Source: Streptomyces spinoverrucosus (GTDB taxonomy: Bacteria; Actinomycetota; Actinomycetes; Streptomycetales; Streptomycetaceae). From it: DNA of 64,000 nucleotides. A model generated the notes under the pieces. The model had not been told where the DNA came from and made no database searches. It saw only the letters and a list, made by a program, of their open reading frames with translations. Below are positions 16,763-25,222 of the stretch, in pieces (within the stretch, counting starts at the first letter, position 1; the number at the start of each line of letters is the position of its first letter). Made by a program: the position numbers and the translations under genes. The DNA lies in assembly GCF_006539505.1 (NCBI RefSeq), contig NZ_BJND01000039.1, forward strand, positions 1 through 64,000. The letters are read 5' to 3'.

Positions 16763-18607
16763 ATGGACGTTATGGGGGACAAGGCAACTCTGTTCGAGAC
16801 AGGGCGATTTGTGACGCCTTCCGGCCAGGAGGAGACCCGGGACGACGAGACCGGCGAGGCGGCCGAGGAGGCGCGTCAGCGGCTCGCCGCCGAGGCCGGT
16901 GACGTCGAGGCGATGAGCGTCCTCGGGGCCATGCTGCTGCGCCGTGGCGACCTCGACGGAGCCGAACCCCATCTGCGCGCCGCGACCGCCGAGGGCGACC
17001 GCGCCGCCGCGAACAACCTGGGCGTCCTGCTGCACCAGCGGGGATACGCCGACGAGGCCGCCGGATGGTGGCGGATCGCCGCCGTCGCCGGCAGCGCGGC
17101 CGCCGCGCACGCGCTCGGGCGGCACCACCGGGAGCGGGGCGACGAGCCGGCCGCCGAGTACTGGCTGCGGCAGTCCGCCGAGCAGGGGCACGTCCTGGGG
17201 GCCTACGCGCTGGCCGATCTGCTGGAGCACCGGGGGGACGACGCCGCCGAGCAGTGGATGCGGGTCGCCGCCGAGCGGGGGCACCGGGAGGCGGCGTACC
17301 GGCTGGCGCGGACGCTTGATCGCAGAGCGGCGCGCGAGGGCGGGGCCGGAGCTGACAACGGTGTCGGGGCCGCGGGCGATGCCGCTCCGGGTGCTTCTCC
17401 GCAGGAGGAGGCCGAGCAGTGGTACCGGCAGGCCGCCGCGCGCGGGCATCGGCGGGCCGCGCTGCATCTCGGGGCGATCCTGGAGAAGCGCGGGGAGCTG
17501 AAGGAGGCCGGGCGCTGGTATCTGACCTCCGCCAAGGACGGGGAGCCGCGGGCCGCCTGTGCGCTCGGGTTCCTGCTGCGGGACGCGGGGGACGAGGAGA
17601 GCGCCGCCGTGTGGTGGCTGCGCGCCGCGCAGGACGGCGACGGCAACGCGGCGAACGCGCTGGGCGCGCTGCACGCCGAGCGGGGGCAGACGCAGACCGC
17701 CGAGCGGTGGTACCGGGCGGCCATGGACGCCGGGGACATCAACGGGGCGTACAACCTCGGGCTGCTCTGCGCCGAGCAGGGGCGGATCGGGCAGGCCGAG
17801 CAGTGGTACCGGCGTGCGGCGTACGCCGGGCACCGGGAGGCGGCGAACGCGCTGGCGATTCTGCTGCTCCAGGGGGGCGACGAGACCGGGGCGGAGCCGT
17901 GGTTCTCCAAGGCCGCGGAGGCCGGGAGTGTTGATGCCGCCTTCAACCTGGGGATTCTGTACGCCAAGCGGGGCGAGGACGTGGCCGCCCTGCGCTGGTA
18001 CGAGCGGGCGGCGGCCGCCGGGCATACCGAGGCGGCGTTGCAGGTCGGGATCGCGCGGCTGCGGGATGGGGACGAGTTGGCGGCGGAGCGGCATCTGCGG
18101 TGTGCGGCGGGGGGTGGCAGCGCGGAGGCGGCGTACCGGCTGGCGGCCGTGCTCGACGCGCGGCGGCCGCCGGTGTCGCCGCATGAGCTGGGGGAGCCGT
18201 CGCACGAGAAGTCCGAGTGCGAGGAGTGGTACGAGCGGGCGGCGATGCAGGGGCATCGGCGGGCGCAGGTGCGGGTGGGGATGCTCGCGGCCGCGCGGGG
18301 GGACGTGGTCGAGGCGGCTCGGTGGTACCGGGAGGCGGCCGAGGCGGGGTCGCGGAACGGTGCGTTCAATCTGGGACTGCTGCTGGCTCGGGAGGGCAGT
18401 GAGCCGGAGGCGGCGGTGTGGTGGACGCGGGCGGCCGATGCGGGGCATGGGCGGGCGGCGTTGCGGCTCGCCCTCGTCTACGCGCGTCGGGGGGAGCTGG
18501 CGGAGGGGCAGCGGTGGGCCGACCGGGCGGTGTCGCTGGGGCCGGGGGAGGTGGCTGAGCGGGCGGCGCGGTTGCGGGATGCGTTGCGGGAGGAGATGTC
18601 TGCGTGA
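16763..18607 (+). CDS. Sel1-like/TPR repeat protein
   Basis: A 614-residue protein made almost wholly of Sel1-like repeats of about 35-36 residues, with the pattern AAxxLGxLLxxRGDxxxAExWYRxAAxxGH repeated some 14 times (for example AANNLGVLLHQRGYADEAAGWWRIAA and GAYNLGLLCAEQGRIGQAEQWYRRAA). A less regular Gly/Ala linker interrupts the array near residues 195-215. Such solenoids act as protein-interaction scaffolds. There is no signal peptide or membrane helix. ATG 16763 has GGTGGTG upstream. The gene sits alone between two identical initiator tRNA genes, and the distal third is unusually rich in G at synonymous sites. Confidence 0.88.
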   Translation: MDVMGDKATLFETGRFVTPSGQEETRDDETGEAAEEARQRLAAEAGDVEAMSVLGAMLLRRGDLDGAEPHLRAATAEGDRAAANNLGVLLHQRGYADEAAGWWRIAAVAGSAAAAHALGRHHRERGDEPAAEYWLRQSAEQGHVLGAYALADLLEHRGDDAAEQWMRVAAERGHREAAYRLARTLDRRAAREGGAGADNGVGAAGDAAPGASPQEEAEQWYRQAAARGHRRAALHLGAILEKRGELKEAGRWYLTSAKDGEPRAACALGFLLRDAGDEESAAVWWLRAAQDGDGNAANALGALHAERGQTQTAERWYRAAMDAGDINGAYNLGLLCAEQGRIGQAEQWYRRAAYAGHREAANALAILLLQGGDETGAEPWFSKAAEAGSVDAAFNLGILYAKRGEDVAALRWYERAAAAGHTEAALQVGIARLRDGDELAAERHLRCAAGGGSAEAAYRLAAVLDARRPPVSPHELGEPSHEKSECEEWYERAAMQGHRRAQVRVGMLAAARGDVVEAARWYREAAEAGSRNGAFNLGLLLAREGSEPEAAVWWTRAADAGHGRAALRLALVYARRGELAEGQRWADRAVSLGPGEVAERAARLRDALREEMSA

Positions 18608-19289
18608 CGCGTTAGGGGCGGGCGACTGGCGCTCGGCGCTGGTGTGGGCGGGGTTGGCTGGTTACCGGGCGCTGGTGCTGGGGTGGAGTCGCTCACCCGC
18701 GCTGGCGGGGTGCCGCTGCGCCCACCCGTGCTGGCGGGGTGCCGCTGCGCCCACCCGTGCCGCCCCAGCGGCACGACTGCCCGCAGCTACGCGGGGCTAC
18801 GCGGCTACACAGCTGCGCGGGGGTACCCAGCTACGCGGCTGCCGGGCTACGCGGCTTCGCGGCGCCACGGCCACGCGGCGCCATGGCCAAGCGGGGTTGC
18901 GCGGCTGCGTGGCGACGCGGCTGCACGCCCCCAGCGGCACGACTGCCCGCAGCTGCGCGCGGCTACGCGGCTACGCGGCTGCCGGGGCTATGCGGCTGCC
19001 GGGGCTATGCGGCTGTGCGGAGCCACGGCCACGCGGGGGCTACGCGGCTGCGCGGCGCGACAGCCACGCTGCGCCACAGCTGCTCGGCGACGCGGCTGCA
19101 CAGCTATGCGGTTGCACAGCCACACGGCTACATAGCTACACCCCTACACATCCACGCGGCTAAACGGCCGCCCACGCTGCCGCGCCGCAGCCGCCGCGCC
19201 ATTACGTGCCGCGTCGTTAGGCGCCTGAGCAGGGGTTCTTAAGTGATTTGCTTCTGTTGGCGTCCTTGACGTAACGTTGCATTCACCGA
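18608..19289. repeat. Repeat-rich non-coding tract
   Basis: This 680-bp stretch holds no credible gene. It opens with two perfect 29-bp tandem copies (18701-18729 and 18730-18758; unit begins GCTGGCGGGGTGCC). The block CCCCAGCGGCACGACTGCCC plus GCAGCT occurs near 18764 and again near 18932. The remainder is a dense array of degenerate CTACGCGGCTGC-type units on a 9- to 12-base rhythm up to about 19170. Frames stay open only because the repeats lack stops. Slippage expansion is the simplest origin. Confidence 0.8.
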
Positions 19290-19363
19290 CGCGGGGTGGA
19301 GCAGCTCGGTAGCTCGCTGGGCTCATAACCCAGAGGTCGCAGGTTCAAATCCTGTCCCCGCTA
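19290..19363 (+). tRNA. Initiator tRNA-fMet (CAT), copy 2
   Basis: Identical over all 74 nt to the copy at 16463, including the GGG/CCC anticodon stem and the mismatched C1. It is followed by a canonical terminator with a T-tract. Confidence 0.97.
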
Positions 19364-19370
19364 CTAATGG

Positions 19371-19414
19371 CCGAGGGCCGGAATCCAGTCACTGGATTCC
19401 GGCCCTCGGTTTTT
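19371..19414 (+). terminator. Intrinsic terminator after tRNA-fMet copy 2
   Basis: A 17-bp perfect stem (CCGAGGGCCGGAATCCA and its complement), 5-nt loop, then TTTTT. It is one of the few textbook Rho-independent terminators in the window. Confidence 0.93.
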
Positions 19415-19442
19415 GTGCCCTGCCACCAAGGGCAGCCGCTGC

Positions 19443-19859
19443 TTACGCCGACGCGCAGTTCGGGCACAGGCCCCGGTACGTCACCTCGACGTCCGAGACC
19501 GTGAAGCCGAAGCGCTCCGAGTCGGGGAGGTCGGCCAGCGGATTGCCCGTGGGGTGGACGTCGCGGATCGCGCCGCACCGGGCGCACACCAGGTGGTGGT
19601 GCGGGCTGCGCGCGTTCGGGTCGTACCGCTTGGCGCGCTTGTCCGTGCTGACCTCGAGCACCTCGCCGAGGGAGACCAGCTCGCCCAGCGTGTTGTAGAC
19701 GGTCGCCCGGGAGATCTCGGGCAGCTTGGCGACAGCCCGGGCGTGCACCTCGTCGGCCGTCAGGTGGACGTGTTCGCCGTCGAGGACCTCGGCCACGACG
19801 CGCCGCTGCGCGGTCATCCGCCATCCGCGTCCGCGCAGCCGTTCCAGAAGGTCACTCAT
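19443..19859 (-). CDS. catR: Fur-family peroxide regulator (CatR-like)
   Basis: A 138-residue Fur/PerR-family repressor. The N-terminal winged helix has RMTAQRRVVAEVL and ISRATVYNTLGELVSLGEV. The metal region has HHHLVCARCG, and CPNC near the C-terminus gives the two Cys pairs of the structural zinc site. It is divergent from the catalase gene, the arrangement known for catR-catA in S. coelicolor, where CatR represses catalase until oxidised by peroxide. ATG 19859 lacks a strong Shine-Dalgarno. The orthologue name is inferred from context and sequence. Confidence 0.88.
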   Translation of the reverse strand: MSDLLERLRGRGWRMTAQRRVVAEVLDGEHVHLTADEVHARAVAKLPEISRATVYNTLGELVSLGEVLEVSTDKRAKRYDPNARSPHHHLVCARCGAIRDVHPTGNPLADLPDSERFGFTVSDVEVTYRGLCPNCASA

Positions 19860-19917
19860 GAGGACCAGCCTAGCAGCAGGAGGAACAATTCCCGAACAGG
19901 TGTGATTTTGGAGCTTG

Positions 19918-19947
19918 AATTGACTTAGACAAAGTCCATTGTAGGAT
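19918..19947 (+). promoter_or_regulatory. Catalase promoter with Fur/CatR-type palindrome
   Basis: The -35 TTGACT (19920-19925) and -10 TAGGAT (19942-19947) are 16 nt apart. The palindrome GACTT-AGACA-AAGTC (19922-19936), extended by AAT/ATT arms, overlaps the -35 and spacer, where a CatR dimer would block polymerase. Confidence 0.6.
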
Positions 19948-20023
19948 CGAGTACGGCTCTGGTCGAGGGACAGGAAACCGGCCGAGGAGCAGGAACACGC
20001 AAGGCATGACACAGGAGGCGCAC

Positions 20024-21478
20024 GTGACCCAGGGACCGCTCACGACGGAGGCCGGTGCTCCGGTCGCCGACAACCAGAACAGCGAGACCGCGGGCGTCGG
20101 CGGCCCGGTGCTCGTCCAGGACCAGCTCCTGCTGGAGAAGCTGGCCCACTTCAACCGTGAGCGCGTCCCGGAGCGTGTCGTGCACGCCCGTGGCGCCGGT
20201 GCCTACGGCACCTTCACGGTGACCGCCGATGTCACGCAGTACACGCGGGCCGCGTTCCTCTCCGAGGTCGGCAAGCAGACCGAGGTCTTCCTGCGCTTCT
20301 CGACGGTGGCCGGCAACCTCGGCGCGGCGGACGCCGTCCGTGACCCGCGTGGCTTCGCGCTGAAGTTCTACACCGAGGAGGGCAACTACGACCTCGTCGG
20401 CAACAACACCCCGGTGTTCTTCATCAAGGACGCCATCAAGTTCCCGGACTTCATCCACACCCAGAAGCGCGACCCGTACACCGGCTCGCAGGAGGCGGAC
20501 AACGTCTGGGACTTCTGGAGCCTGTCTCCCGAGTCCACGCACCAGGTGACCTGGCTGTTCGGCGACCGCGGCATCCCGGCGTCGTACCGCCACATGAACG
20601 GCTACGGCTCGCACACCTTCCAGTGGAACAACGAGGCGGGAGAGGTCTTCTGGGTCAAGTACCACTTCAAGACCGACCAGGGGATCAAGAACCTCACCGC
20701 CGAGGAGGCCGAGATCCTCGCGGGCAAGGACCCCGACTCGCACCAGCGCGACCTGCGCGAGGCCATCGAGCGCGGCGAGTTCCCGACCTGGACCGTGCAG
20801 GTCCAGATCATGCCGGCGGCCGACGCGGCGACGTACCGCTTCAACCCCTTCGACCTCACCAAGGTGTGGCCGCACGAGGACTACCCGCCGATCGAGATCG
20901 GCAAGCTGGAGCTCAACCGCAACCCGCGGAGCGTCTTCGCCGAGGTCGAGCAGTCGATCTTCAGCCCCGCCCACTTCGTGCCGGGCATCGGCCCGTCCCC
21001 GGACAAGATGCTCCAGGGCCGCCTCTTCGCGTACGGCGACGCCCACCGCTACCGCGTCGGCATCAACGCCGACCAGCTGCCGGTGAACCGTCCGCACGCC
21101 ACCGAGGCGCGCACCAACTCCCGTGACGGCTTCCTGTACGACGGCCGGCACGGCGGCGCGAAGAACTACGAGCCGAACAGCTTCGGGGGACCGGCGCAGA
21201 CCGGCCGTGCGCTGTGGCAGCCGTTCGACGGCTTCACCGCCGGCACCGGCAACCACCCGGCGCCGGTGCACGCCGAGGACAACGACTTCGTCCAGGCGGG
21301 CAACCTCTACCGGCTGATGTCCGAGGACGAGCGGGAGCGCCTGATCAACAACCTTGCGGGCGCCCTCTCCCAGGTCTCGCGCGAGGAGATCGTCGAGCGC
21401 GCGATCGACAACTTCCGTCAGGCGGACGCCGACTTCGGCAAGCGGCTGGAGGCCGCGGTCCAGGCCCTGCGCGGCTGA
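20024..21478 (+). CDS. catA: Monofunctional haem catalase
   Basis: A 484-residue small-subunit catalase that converts hydrogen peroxide to water and oxygen in the cytoplasm. Conserved regions include FNRERVPERVVHARGAGA with the distal His, the distal Asn region (FYTEEGNYDLVGNNTPVFFIKD), and the proximal haem-Tyr motif (RLFAYGDAHRYRVGIN). GTG 20024 is chosen over ATG 20006 because AGGAGG lies 5 nt upstream of it. The leader carries the CatR-type operator, and the divergent neighbour is the repressor. A 14-bp hairpin terminator follows. Confidence 0.95.
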   Translation: MTQGPLTTEAGAPVADNQNSETAGVGGPVLVQDQLLLEKLAHFNRERVPERVVHARGAGAYGTFTVTADVTQYTRAAFLSEVGKQTEVFLRFSTVAGNLGAADAVRDPRGFALKFYTEEGNYDLVGNNTPVFFIKDAIKFPDFIHTQKRDPYTGSQEADNVWDFWSLSPESTHQVTWLFGDRGIPASYRHMNGYGSHTFQWNNEAGEVFWVKYHFKTDQGIKNLTAEEAEILAGKDPDSHQRDLREAIERGEFPTWTVQVQIMPAADAATYRFNPFDLTKVWPHEDYPPIEIGKLELNRNPRSVFAEVEQSIFSPAHFVPGIGPSPDKMLQGRLFAYGDAHRYRVGINADQLPVNRPHATEARTNSRDGFLYDGRHGGAKNYEPNSFGGPAQTGRALWQPFDGFTAGTGNHPAPVHAEDNDFVQAGNLYRLMSEDERERLINNLAGALSQVSREEIVERAIDNFRQADADFGKRLEAAVQALRG

Positions 21479-21507
21479 CACCACCAGCACTGGACCGCTT
21501 GCCGAGT

Positions 21508-21548
21508 GGACGGGCCGGATCTCCTGTACGAGGGGATCCGGCCCGTCC
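21508..21548. terminator. Catalase terminator
   Basis: A 14-bp perfect stem (GGACGGGCCGGATC and its complement) with a 13-nt loop lies between catalase and the convergent CBS-domain gene. Confidence 0.8.
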
Positions 21549-21570
21549 GTATGCCTACGAGCATGTCTGC

Positions 21571-21963
21571 TCAGGCCGGCACCTGCTGCCGTACCGGTGC
21601 CCAGCAGCGGATGATGTCGCGGACCGAGACGATCCCGGCGGGTTCGCCGCCGTCGAGCACGATGAGGTGCCGGAAGCCGCCGTGTGCCATCGCGCCGGCC
21701 GCCTCCTCCAGGGTCCACGACGGGGCCGCGAACACGACGTCGGTGGTGGTGTGGTCGTGGGCGTGTTCGGTGTCGGGGTTCTGGCCGAGGCCGACGGAGT
21801 TCAGGATGTCGCGCTCGGTGAGGATGCCGATGCCGCCGGCGTCGGGGTCGTGGACCACGGCCGCGCCGACCCGACGGGCGGACATCAGCGCGGCGGCCTG
21901 CCGCAGGGTGTGAGTGGGGCCGATGGTGAGGACGACTGTGCTCATGGCGTCACGTACGAGCAT
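21571..21963 (-). CDS. CBS-domain pair protein
   Basis: A 130-residue protein made of two CBS motifs: LVRDAMSTVVLTIGPTHTLRQAAALM...GILTERDIL and DVVFAAPSWTLEEAAGAM...GIVSVRDIIR. Tandem CBS (Bateman) modules bind adenosine nucleotides and act as energy sensors. No effector domain is attached, so it may act in trans. ATG 21963 has AGGAGG about 11 nt upstream; the alternative GTG 21975 sits directly on that motif. Family assignment is firm; the ligand is unknown. Confidence 0.88.
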   Translation of the reverse strand: MLVRDAMSTVVLTIGPTHTLRQAAALMSARRVGAAVVHDPDAGGIGILTERDILNSVGLGQNPDTEHAHDHTTTDVVFAAPSWTLEEAAGAMAHGGFRHLIVLDGGEPAGIVSVRDIIRCWAPVRQQVPA

Positions 21964-22082
21964 GGATGGAGCCACCTCCTGGAGTGTCCCCGCCCTGTGT
22001 TCCGTTTGTTCACCGTTTCACAAGTTCACAAGTGGGGGGACTTTCAGGGTGGCAGGTAAAGCGGGGGTCAACAAGTGGGCGT

Positions 22083-22883
22083 TCAGTAACGCTGGTTGAG
22101 GTACGCCAGCAGCTCGTCGTGCAACAGGCCGTTCGACGCCGCCGCGTTGCCGCTGTGCGGGCCGTGGCGGCCGTCGAGGCCGGTGAAGGTGCCGCCGGCC
22201 TCCGTGACGATGATGGCGTTCGCGGCCATGTCCCACAGCGACAGCTCGGGTTCGGCGCACATGTCGACCGAGCCCTCGGCGACCATCATGTACGGCCAGA
22301 AGTCGCCGTACGCGCGCGTGCGCCACACCTCGCGGGTCAGGTCCAGGAAGCCGTTCAGGCGGCCCTGCTCCTCCCAGCCGGAGAGGGAGGAGTATGCGAA
22401 GGAGGCGTCCGGCAGCTTGGAGACGCGCGAGACGTGCAGCCGGCTCGCGGAGGTGAGGCTGCGGCCGCTGAAGGCGCCGTGGCCCTTCGCCGCCCACCAG
22501 CGACGGCCGAGAGCGGGGGCGGAGACGACGCCGACGACGGGCTGATAGCCGCCCTCCGACGCCTCCATCAGAGAGATCAGGGTCGCCCAGACGGGGACGC
22601 CGCGTACGTAGTTCTTGGTGCCGTCGATGGGGTCGATGACCCAGCGGCGAGGGCCCGTGCCCTCGACGCCGTACTCCTCGCCGAGGATCGCGTCGCGCGG
22701 GCGGGCGCGCTGGAGGTGGTTGCGGATGAGTTCCTCGGCGGCCCGGTCGGCCTCGGAGACCGGCGTCATGTCGGGCTTGGTTTCGACCTTCAGGTCGAGG
22801 GCCTTGAAGCGGTCCGTCGTCGCGGCGTCGGCGGCGTCCGCGAGGACGTGGGCAAGACGCAGGTCGTCGAGATAGTCGGGCAT
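22083..22883 (-). CDS. hisN: Histidinol-phosphatase, inositol-monophosphatase type
   Basis: A 266-residue member of the IMPase superfamily. Metal-binding motifs are intact: the GEEYG Glu (near residue 70), WVIDPIDGTKNYVRG (DPIDGT), and SLWDMAANAIIVTEAGG near residue 220. The sequence closely resembles the S. coelicolor HisN described as the histidinol-phosphatase completing histidine biosynthesis, away from the main his cluster, and the length is the same from memory. ATG 22883 begins MPDYLDDLRLAH. Activity on other phosphomonoesters cannot be excluded from sequence. Confidence 0.87.
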   Translation of the reverse strand: MPDYLDDLRLAHVLADAADAATTDRFKALDLKVETKPDMTPVSEADRAAEELIRNHLQRARPRDAILGEEYGVEGTGPRRWVIDPIDGTKNYVRGVPVWATLISLMEASEGGYQPVVGVVSAPALGRRWWAAKGHGAFSGRSLTSASRLHVSRVSKLPDASFAYSSLSGWEEQGRLNGFLDLTREVWRTRAYGDFWPYMMVAEGSVDMCAEPELSLWDMAANAIIVTEAGGTFTGLDGRHGPHSGNAAASNGLLHDELLAYLNQRY

Positions 22884-23063
22884 GTGACGAACGGTATCTG
22901 TCGTGGTCGGTACGGGGCTACAGGGGGCGGTGGTGGGCGCGTTGCGCACCCGCCCCCTCAAATACCCTCAAGCTCCCACCTCCGACGATCTGCACGAACC
23001 CTTGACAGTGCCCCCACAGCCGTCAAATCTGGGCGCAAAGTCCGTCCCTCCAGGGAGGCGATG

Positions 23064-23669
23064 ATGCCTGCTGCCCGGGAGTCCCTGCTGGACGCCGCCT
23101 ATACGGCGCTCGCGCGGCGGCCGTGGGCCGCGGTGCGGATGGTGGACGTGGCCGCGGCGGCCGGGGTGTCCCGGCAGACGCTGTACAACGAGTTCGGAAG
23201 CAAGGAGGGGCTCGCCCGGGCGCTGGTGCGCAGGGAGGCCGACGGGTACCTCGTCGGTGTCGACCGGGCCCTCAGCACACACAGCGACCCGCGCGAGCGG
23301 CTCATGGCGGCCGCCGAGTGGACCATCGTGGCCGCCCGCCAGAACCAGCTCGTCCGCGCCATGCTCACCGGCTGCTGGAGCGAGCGGCTGCCCTCGCCGA
23401 CCCTGGAAGCGGTGCCGTCCTCCTCCGCCGTCCCCGCGCAGCGCCGGGCCGACGGCCCGTTGCCCTCGCCCGGCGACTTCGTGGCGCTGGTCCGCGACCG
23501 GGCCGTCGCGGTGCTGGCCGGGCCCGGCGTGCCCAGGGCGGACACCGCCGACCTGGCGCGCTCCTGCGAACTGGTCGTCCGTCTCGCGCTGTCCTGCGTG
23601 GCCGCACCGCCCGGGGACGGCGGCGTCACGGACCTGATGCGCGGCGCCCTGCACCGGCAGCCGGTGTAA
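23064..23669 (+). CDS. TetR-family regulator
   Basis: A 201-residue regulator with an N-terminal TetR helix-turn-helix (VRMVDVAAAAGVSRQTLYNEFGSKEGLARALV). The C-terminal ligand domain is unrelated to named subfamilies. ATG 23064 is preferred to ATG 23061 since GGGAGG ends 5 nt before it. It is convergent with an SMR efflux gene, separated only by a short tandem repeat. A regulator of that pump is plausible because TetR/SMR pairs are common, but no operator is identified. Confidence 0.88.
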   Translation: MPAARESLLDAAYTALARRPWAAVRMVDVAAAAGVSRQTLYNEFGSKEGLARALVRREADGYLVGVDRALSTHSDPRERLMAAAEWTIVAARQNQLVRAMLTGCWSERLPSPTLEAVPSSSAVPAQRRADGPLPSPGDFVALVRDRAVAVLAGPGVPRADTADLARSCELVVRLALSCVAAPPGDGGVTDLMRGALHRQPV

Positions 23670-23711
23670 GCCCTTAGGTCTCAGCCCTTAGATCTCAGCC
23701 CTTAGATCTCA
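23670..23711. repeat. Three tandem 14-bp repeats between convergent genes
   Basis: The unit GCCCTTAGATCTCA is repeated three times with no spacing; the first copy has G for A at position 9. It starts right after the TetR stop codon and the third copy contains the stop of the SMR gene read on the other strand. Confidence 0.85.
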
Positions 23712-24032
23712 GTGCGCCGAGCCGGACAGCTGCAGCCCGATGATGCCGATGATGACCAGGCTGATCGAGACGATCTTCAGCGTGGAGACGATGTCGCCGA
23801 GGAAGATCATGCCGTAGATGGCGGTACCGGCCGCGCCGATGCCGGTCCACACCGCGTACGCGGGACCGACGTCGAGTTTCTTCAGGGAGAGTGTCAGCAG
23901 GCCGAAGCTGCCGATCGCGAAGACGCAGAACGCGATGGTCGGCCAGAGCCTGGTGAAGCCGTTCGACAACTTCAGACAGATCGCAAAGCCGGTTTCGAGC
24001 AACCCGGCCACGATGACCAGCAGCCACGCCAT
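23709..24032 (-). CDS. Small multidrug resistance (SMR) transporter, SugE/Gdx-like
   Basis: A 107-residue four-helix SMR protein. The essential membrane Glu is in helix 1 (VAGLLETGFAICLKLSNGF). YAVWTGIGAAGTAIYGM in helix 3 is the segment that distinguishes SugE/Gdx proteins, which export guanidinium, from EmrE-type pumps, although helix 1 is less typical. It acts as a proton antiporter dimer in the membrane. ATG 24032 has GGGGAGGA 8 nt upstream. The leader shows no guanidine-riboswitch motif that I can recognise. Confidence 0.9.
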   Translation of the reverse strand: MAWLLVIVAGLLETGFAICLKLSNGFTRLWPTIAFCVFAIGSFGLLTLSLKKLDVGPAYAVWTGIGAAGTAIYGMIFLGDIVSTLKIVSISLVIIGIIGLQLSGSAH

Positions 24033-24201
24033 GTGCTGTCCTCCCCGTTTCTCCACGAACTGTGACCGCGTGTCAGGCGTTTGTCAGGGTTGGCATCCGG
24101 CTTTTGCGATTATGCCCTTACCGAACCCGCCGCAAGACAAACCCCGCGTGAAGAGAAACAACGCGACCCTCGGTCCCCTTCCTTCCGGTTCCTTCCGGCG
24201 G

Positions 24202-25212
24202 TCAGTCGCCTTCCTTCCGCTCGCGCGTGGCCAGCAGCCGCCGCAGCGAGTACAGCCGGGCGGGATCGGCGTGCCCCCCGGCCACCCACTCGTCCAGCGC
24301 GCAGTCCTGCTCGTCGTGACTGCACGCGCGCGGGCAGCCCTCCGTGCCCGGCTTCAGGTCGGGGAAGGCGTGGATGACCCGGGACGGATCGATGTGCGCG
24401 ATTCCGAACGACCGTACGCCCGGCGTGTCGATCACCCAGCCGTCCGTGCCGGTCAGCGGCAGGGCGAGCGCCGACGTGGTGGTGTGCCGACCGCGTCCGG
24501 TCACCGCGTTCACCCGCCCCGTCAACCGCCGCCGCTCCTTCGGCACCAGCGCGTTGACCAGGGTCGTCTTGCCGACGCCCGAATGCCCGACGAACGCCGT
24601 GACCTTGCCCTCCAGCTGCTCGAACACCCGCTCCGCCGCATCGCCGCTGTCCAGCTCCTCGCGGCTGGTGACGACGTACGGGATGTCCAGGTCGCCGTAC
24701 AGCTCCAGGAGCGTGTCGGGCGGGGCGAGGTCCGACTTGGTCAGCACCAGGAGCGGGTCCAGGCCGCCGTCGTACGCCGCCACCAGGCAGCGGTCGATCA
24801 GGCGCGGGCGTGGCTCGGGGTCGGCGAGGGCGGTGACAATGGCGAGCTGGTCGGCGTTGGCGACGACGACGCGCTCGTACGGGTCGTCGTCGTCCGCGGT
24901 GCGGCGCAGCACCGATGTGCGCTCCTCGATGCGCACGATCCGCGCGAGCGTGTCCTTCTTGCCGGACAGATCGCCGACGAGGGCGACCCGGTCGCCGACC
25001 ACCGCCGCCTTGCGGCCCAGCTCGCGGGCCTTCATGGCCATGACCACGCGGTCCTCGACCAGACACGTCAGGCGGCCCCGGTCGACGGTGAGGACCATGC
25101 CCTCGGCCGCCTCCTCGTGCTTTGGGCGGATGTTCGTACGCGGCCGGGTGCCCTTGCGGTTGGGGCGGGAGCGGATGTCGTCCTCGTCGGTGTGCTTGCC
25201 GTAGCGGCGCAT
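24202..25212 (-). CDS. rsgA: Ribosome small-subunit GTPase RsgA
   Basis: A 336-residue circularly permuted GTPase that helps mature the 30S subunit. G4 (TKSD) precedes G1 (GHSGVGKTTLVNAL) and G3 (DTPG), the permuted order typical of RsgA/YjeQ. An OB-fold lies at residues 35-100, and the C-terminal zinc finger is CPRACSHDEQDC with the expected Cys/His ligands. It lies 10 nt behind aroA, so the two are co-transcribed; that neighbourhood is common in actinobacteria. ATG 25212 is used. Confidence 0.94.
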   Translation of the reverse strand: MRRYGKHTDEDDIRSRPNRKGTRPRTNIRPKHEEAAEGMVLTVDRGRLTCLVEDRVVMAMKARELGRKAAVVGDRVALVGDLSGKKDTLARIVRIEERTSVLRRTADDDDPYERVVVANADQLAIVTALADPEPRPRLIDRCLVAAYDGGLDPLLVLTKSDLAPPDTLLELYGDLDIPYVVTSREELDSGDAAERVFEQLEGKVTAFVGHSGVGKTTLVNALVPKERRRLTGRVNAVTGRGRHTTTSALALPLTGTDGWVIDTPGVRSFGIAHIDPSRVIHAFPDLKPGTEGCPRACSHDEQDCALDEWVAGGHADPARLYSLRRLLATRERKEGD

Positions 25213-25222
25213 GGCGTGTCCC

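Noticed and set aside
18644..19242. Two plus-strand frames of about 165 codons over the repeat tract
   Set aside because: Translation gives only repeat-derived RGYAAARL-type sequence; open frames result from repeats that lack stops.
16463..19363. Integrated mobile element bounded by tRNA-fMet direct repeats
   Set aside because: No integrase, relaxase or plasmid gene lies between the copies, and both tRNAs are complete genes with their own terminators.
24033..24201. Possible guanidine riboswitch ahead of the SugE/Gdx-like SMR gene
   Set aside because: None of the conserved ykkC or mini-ykkC blocks could be found in the leader.
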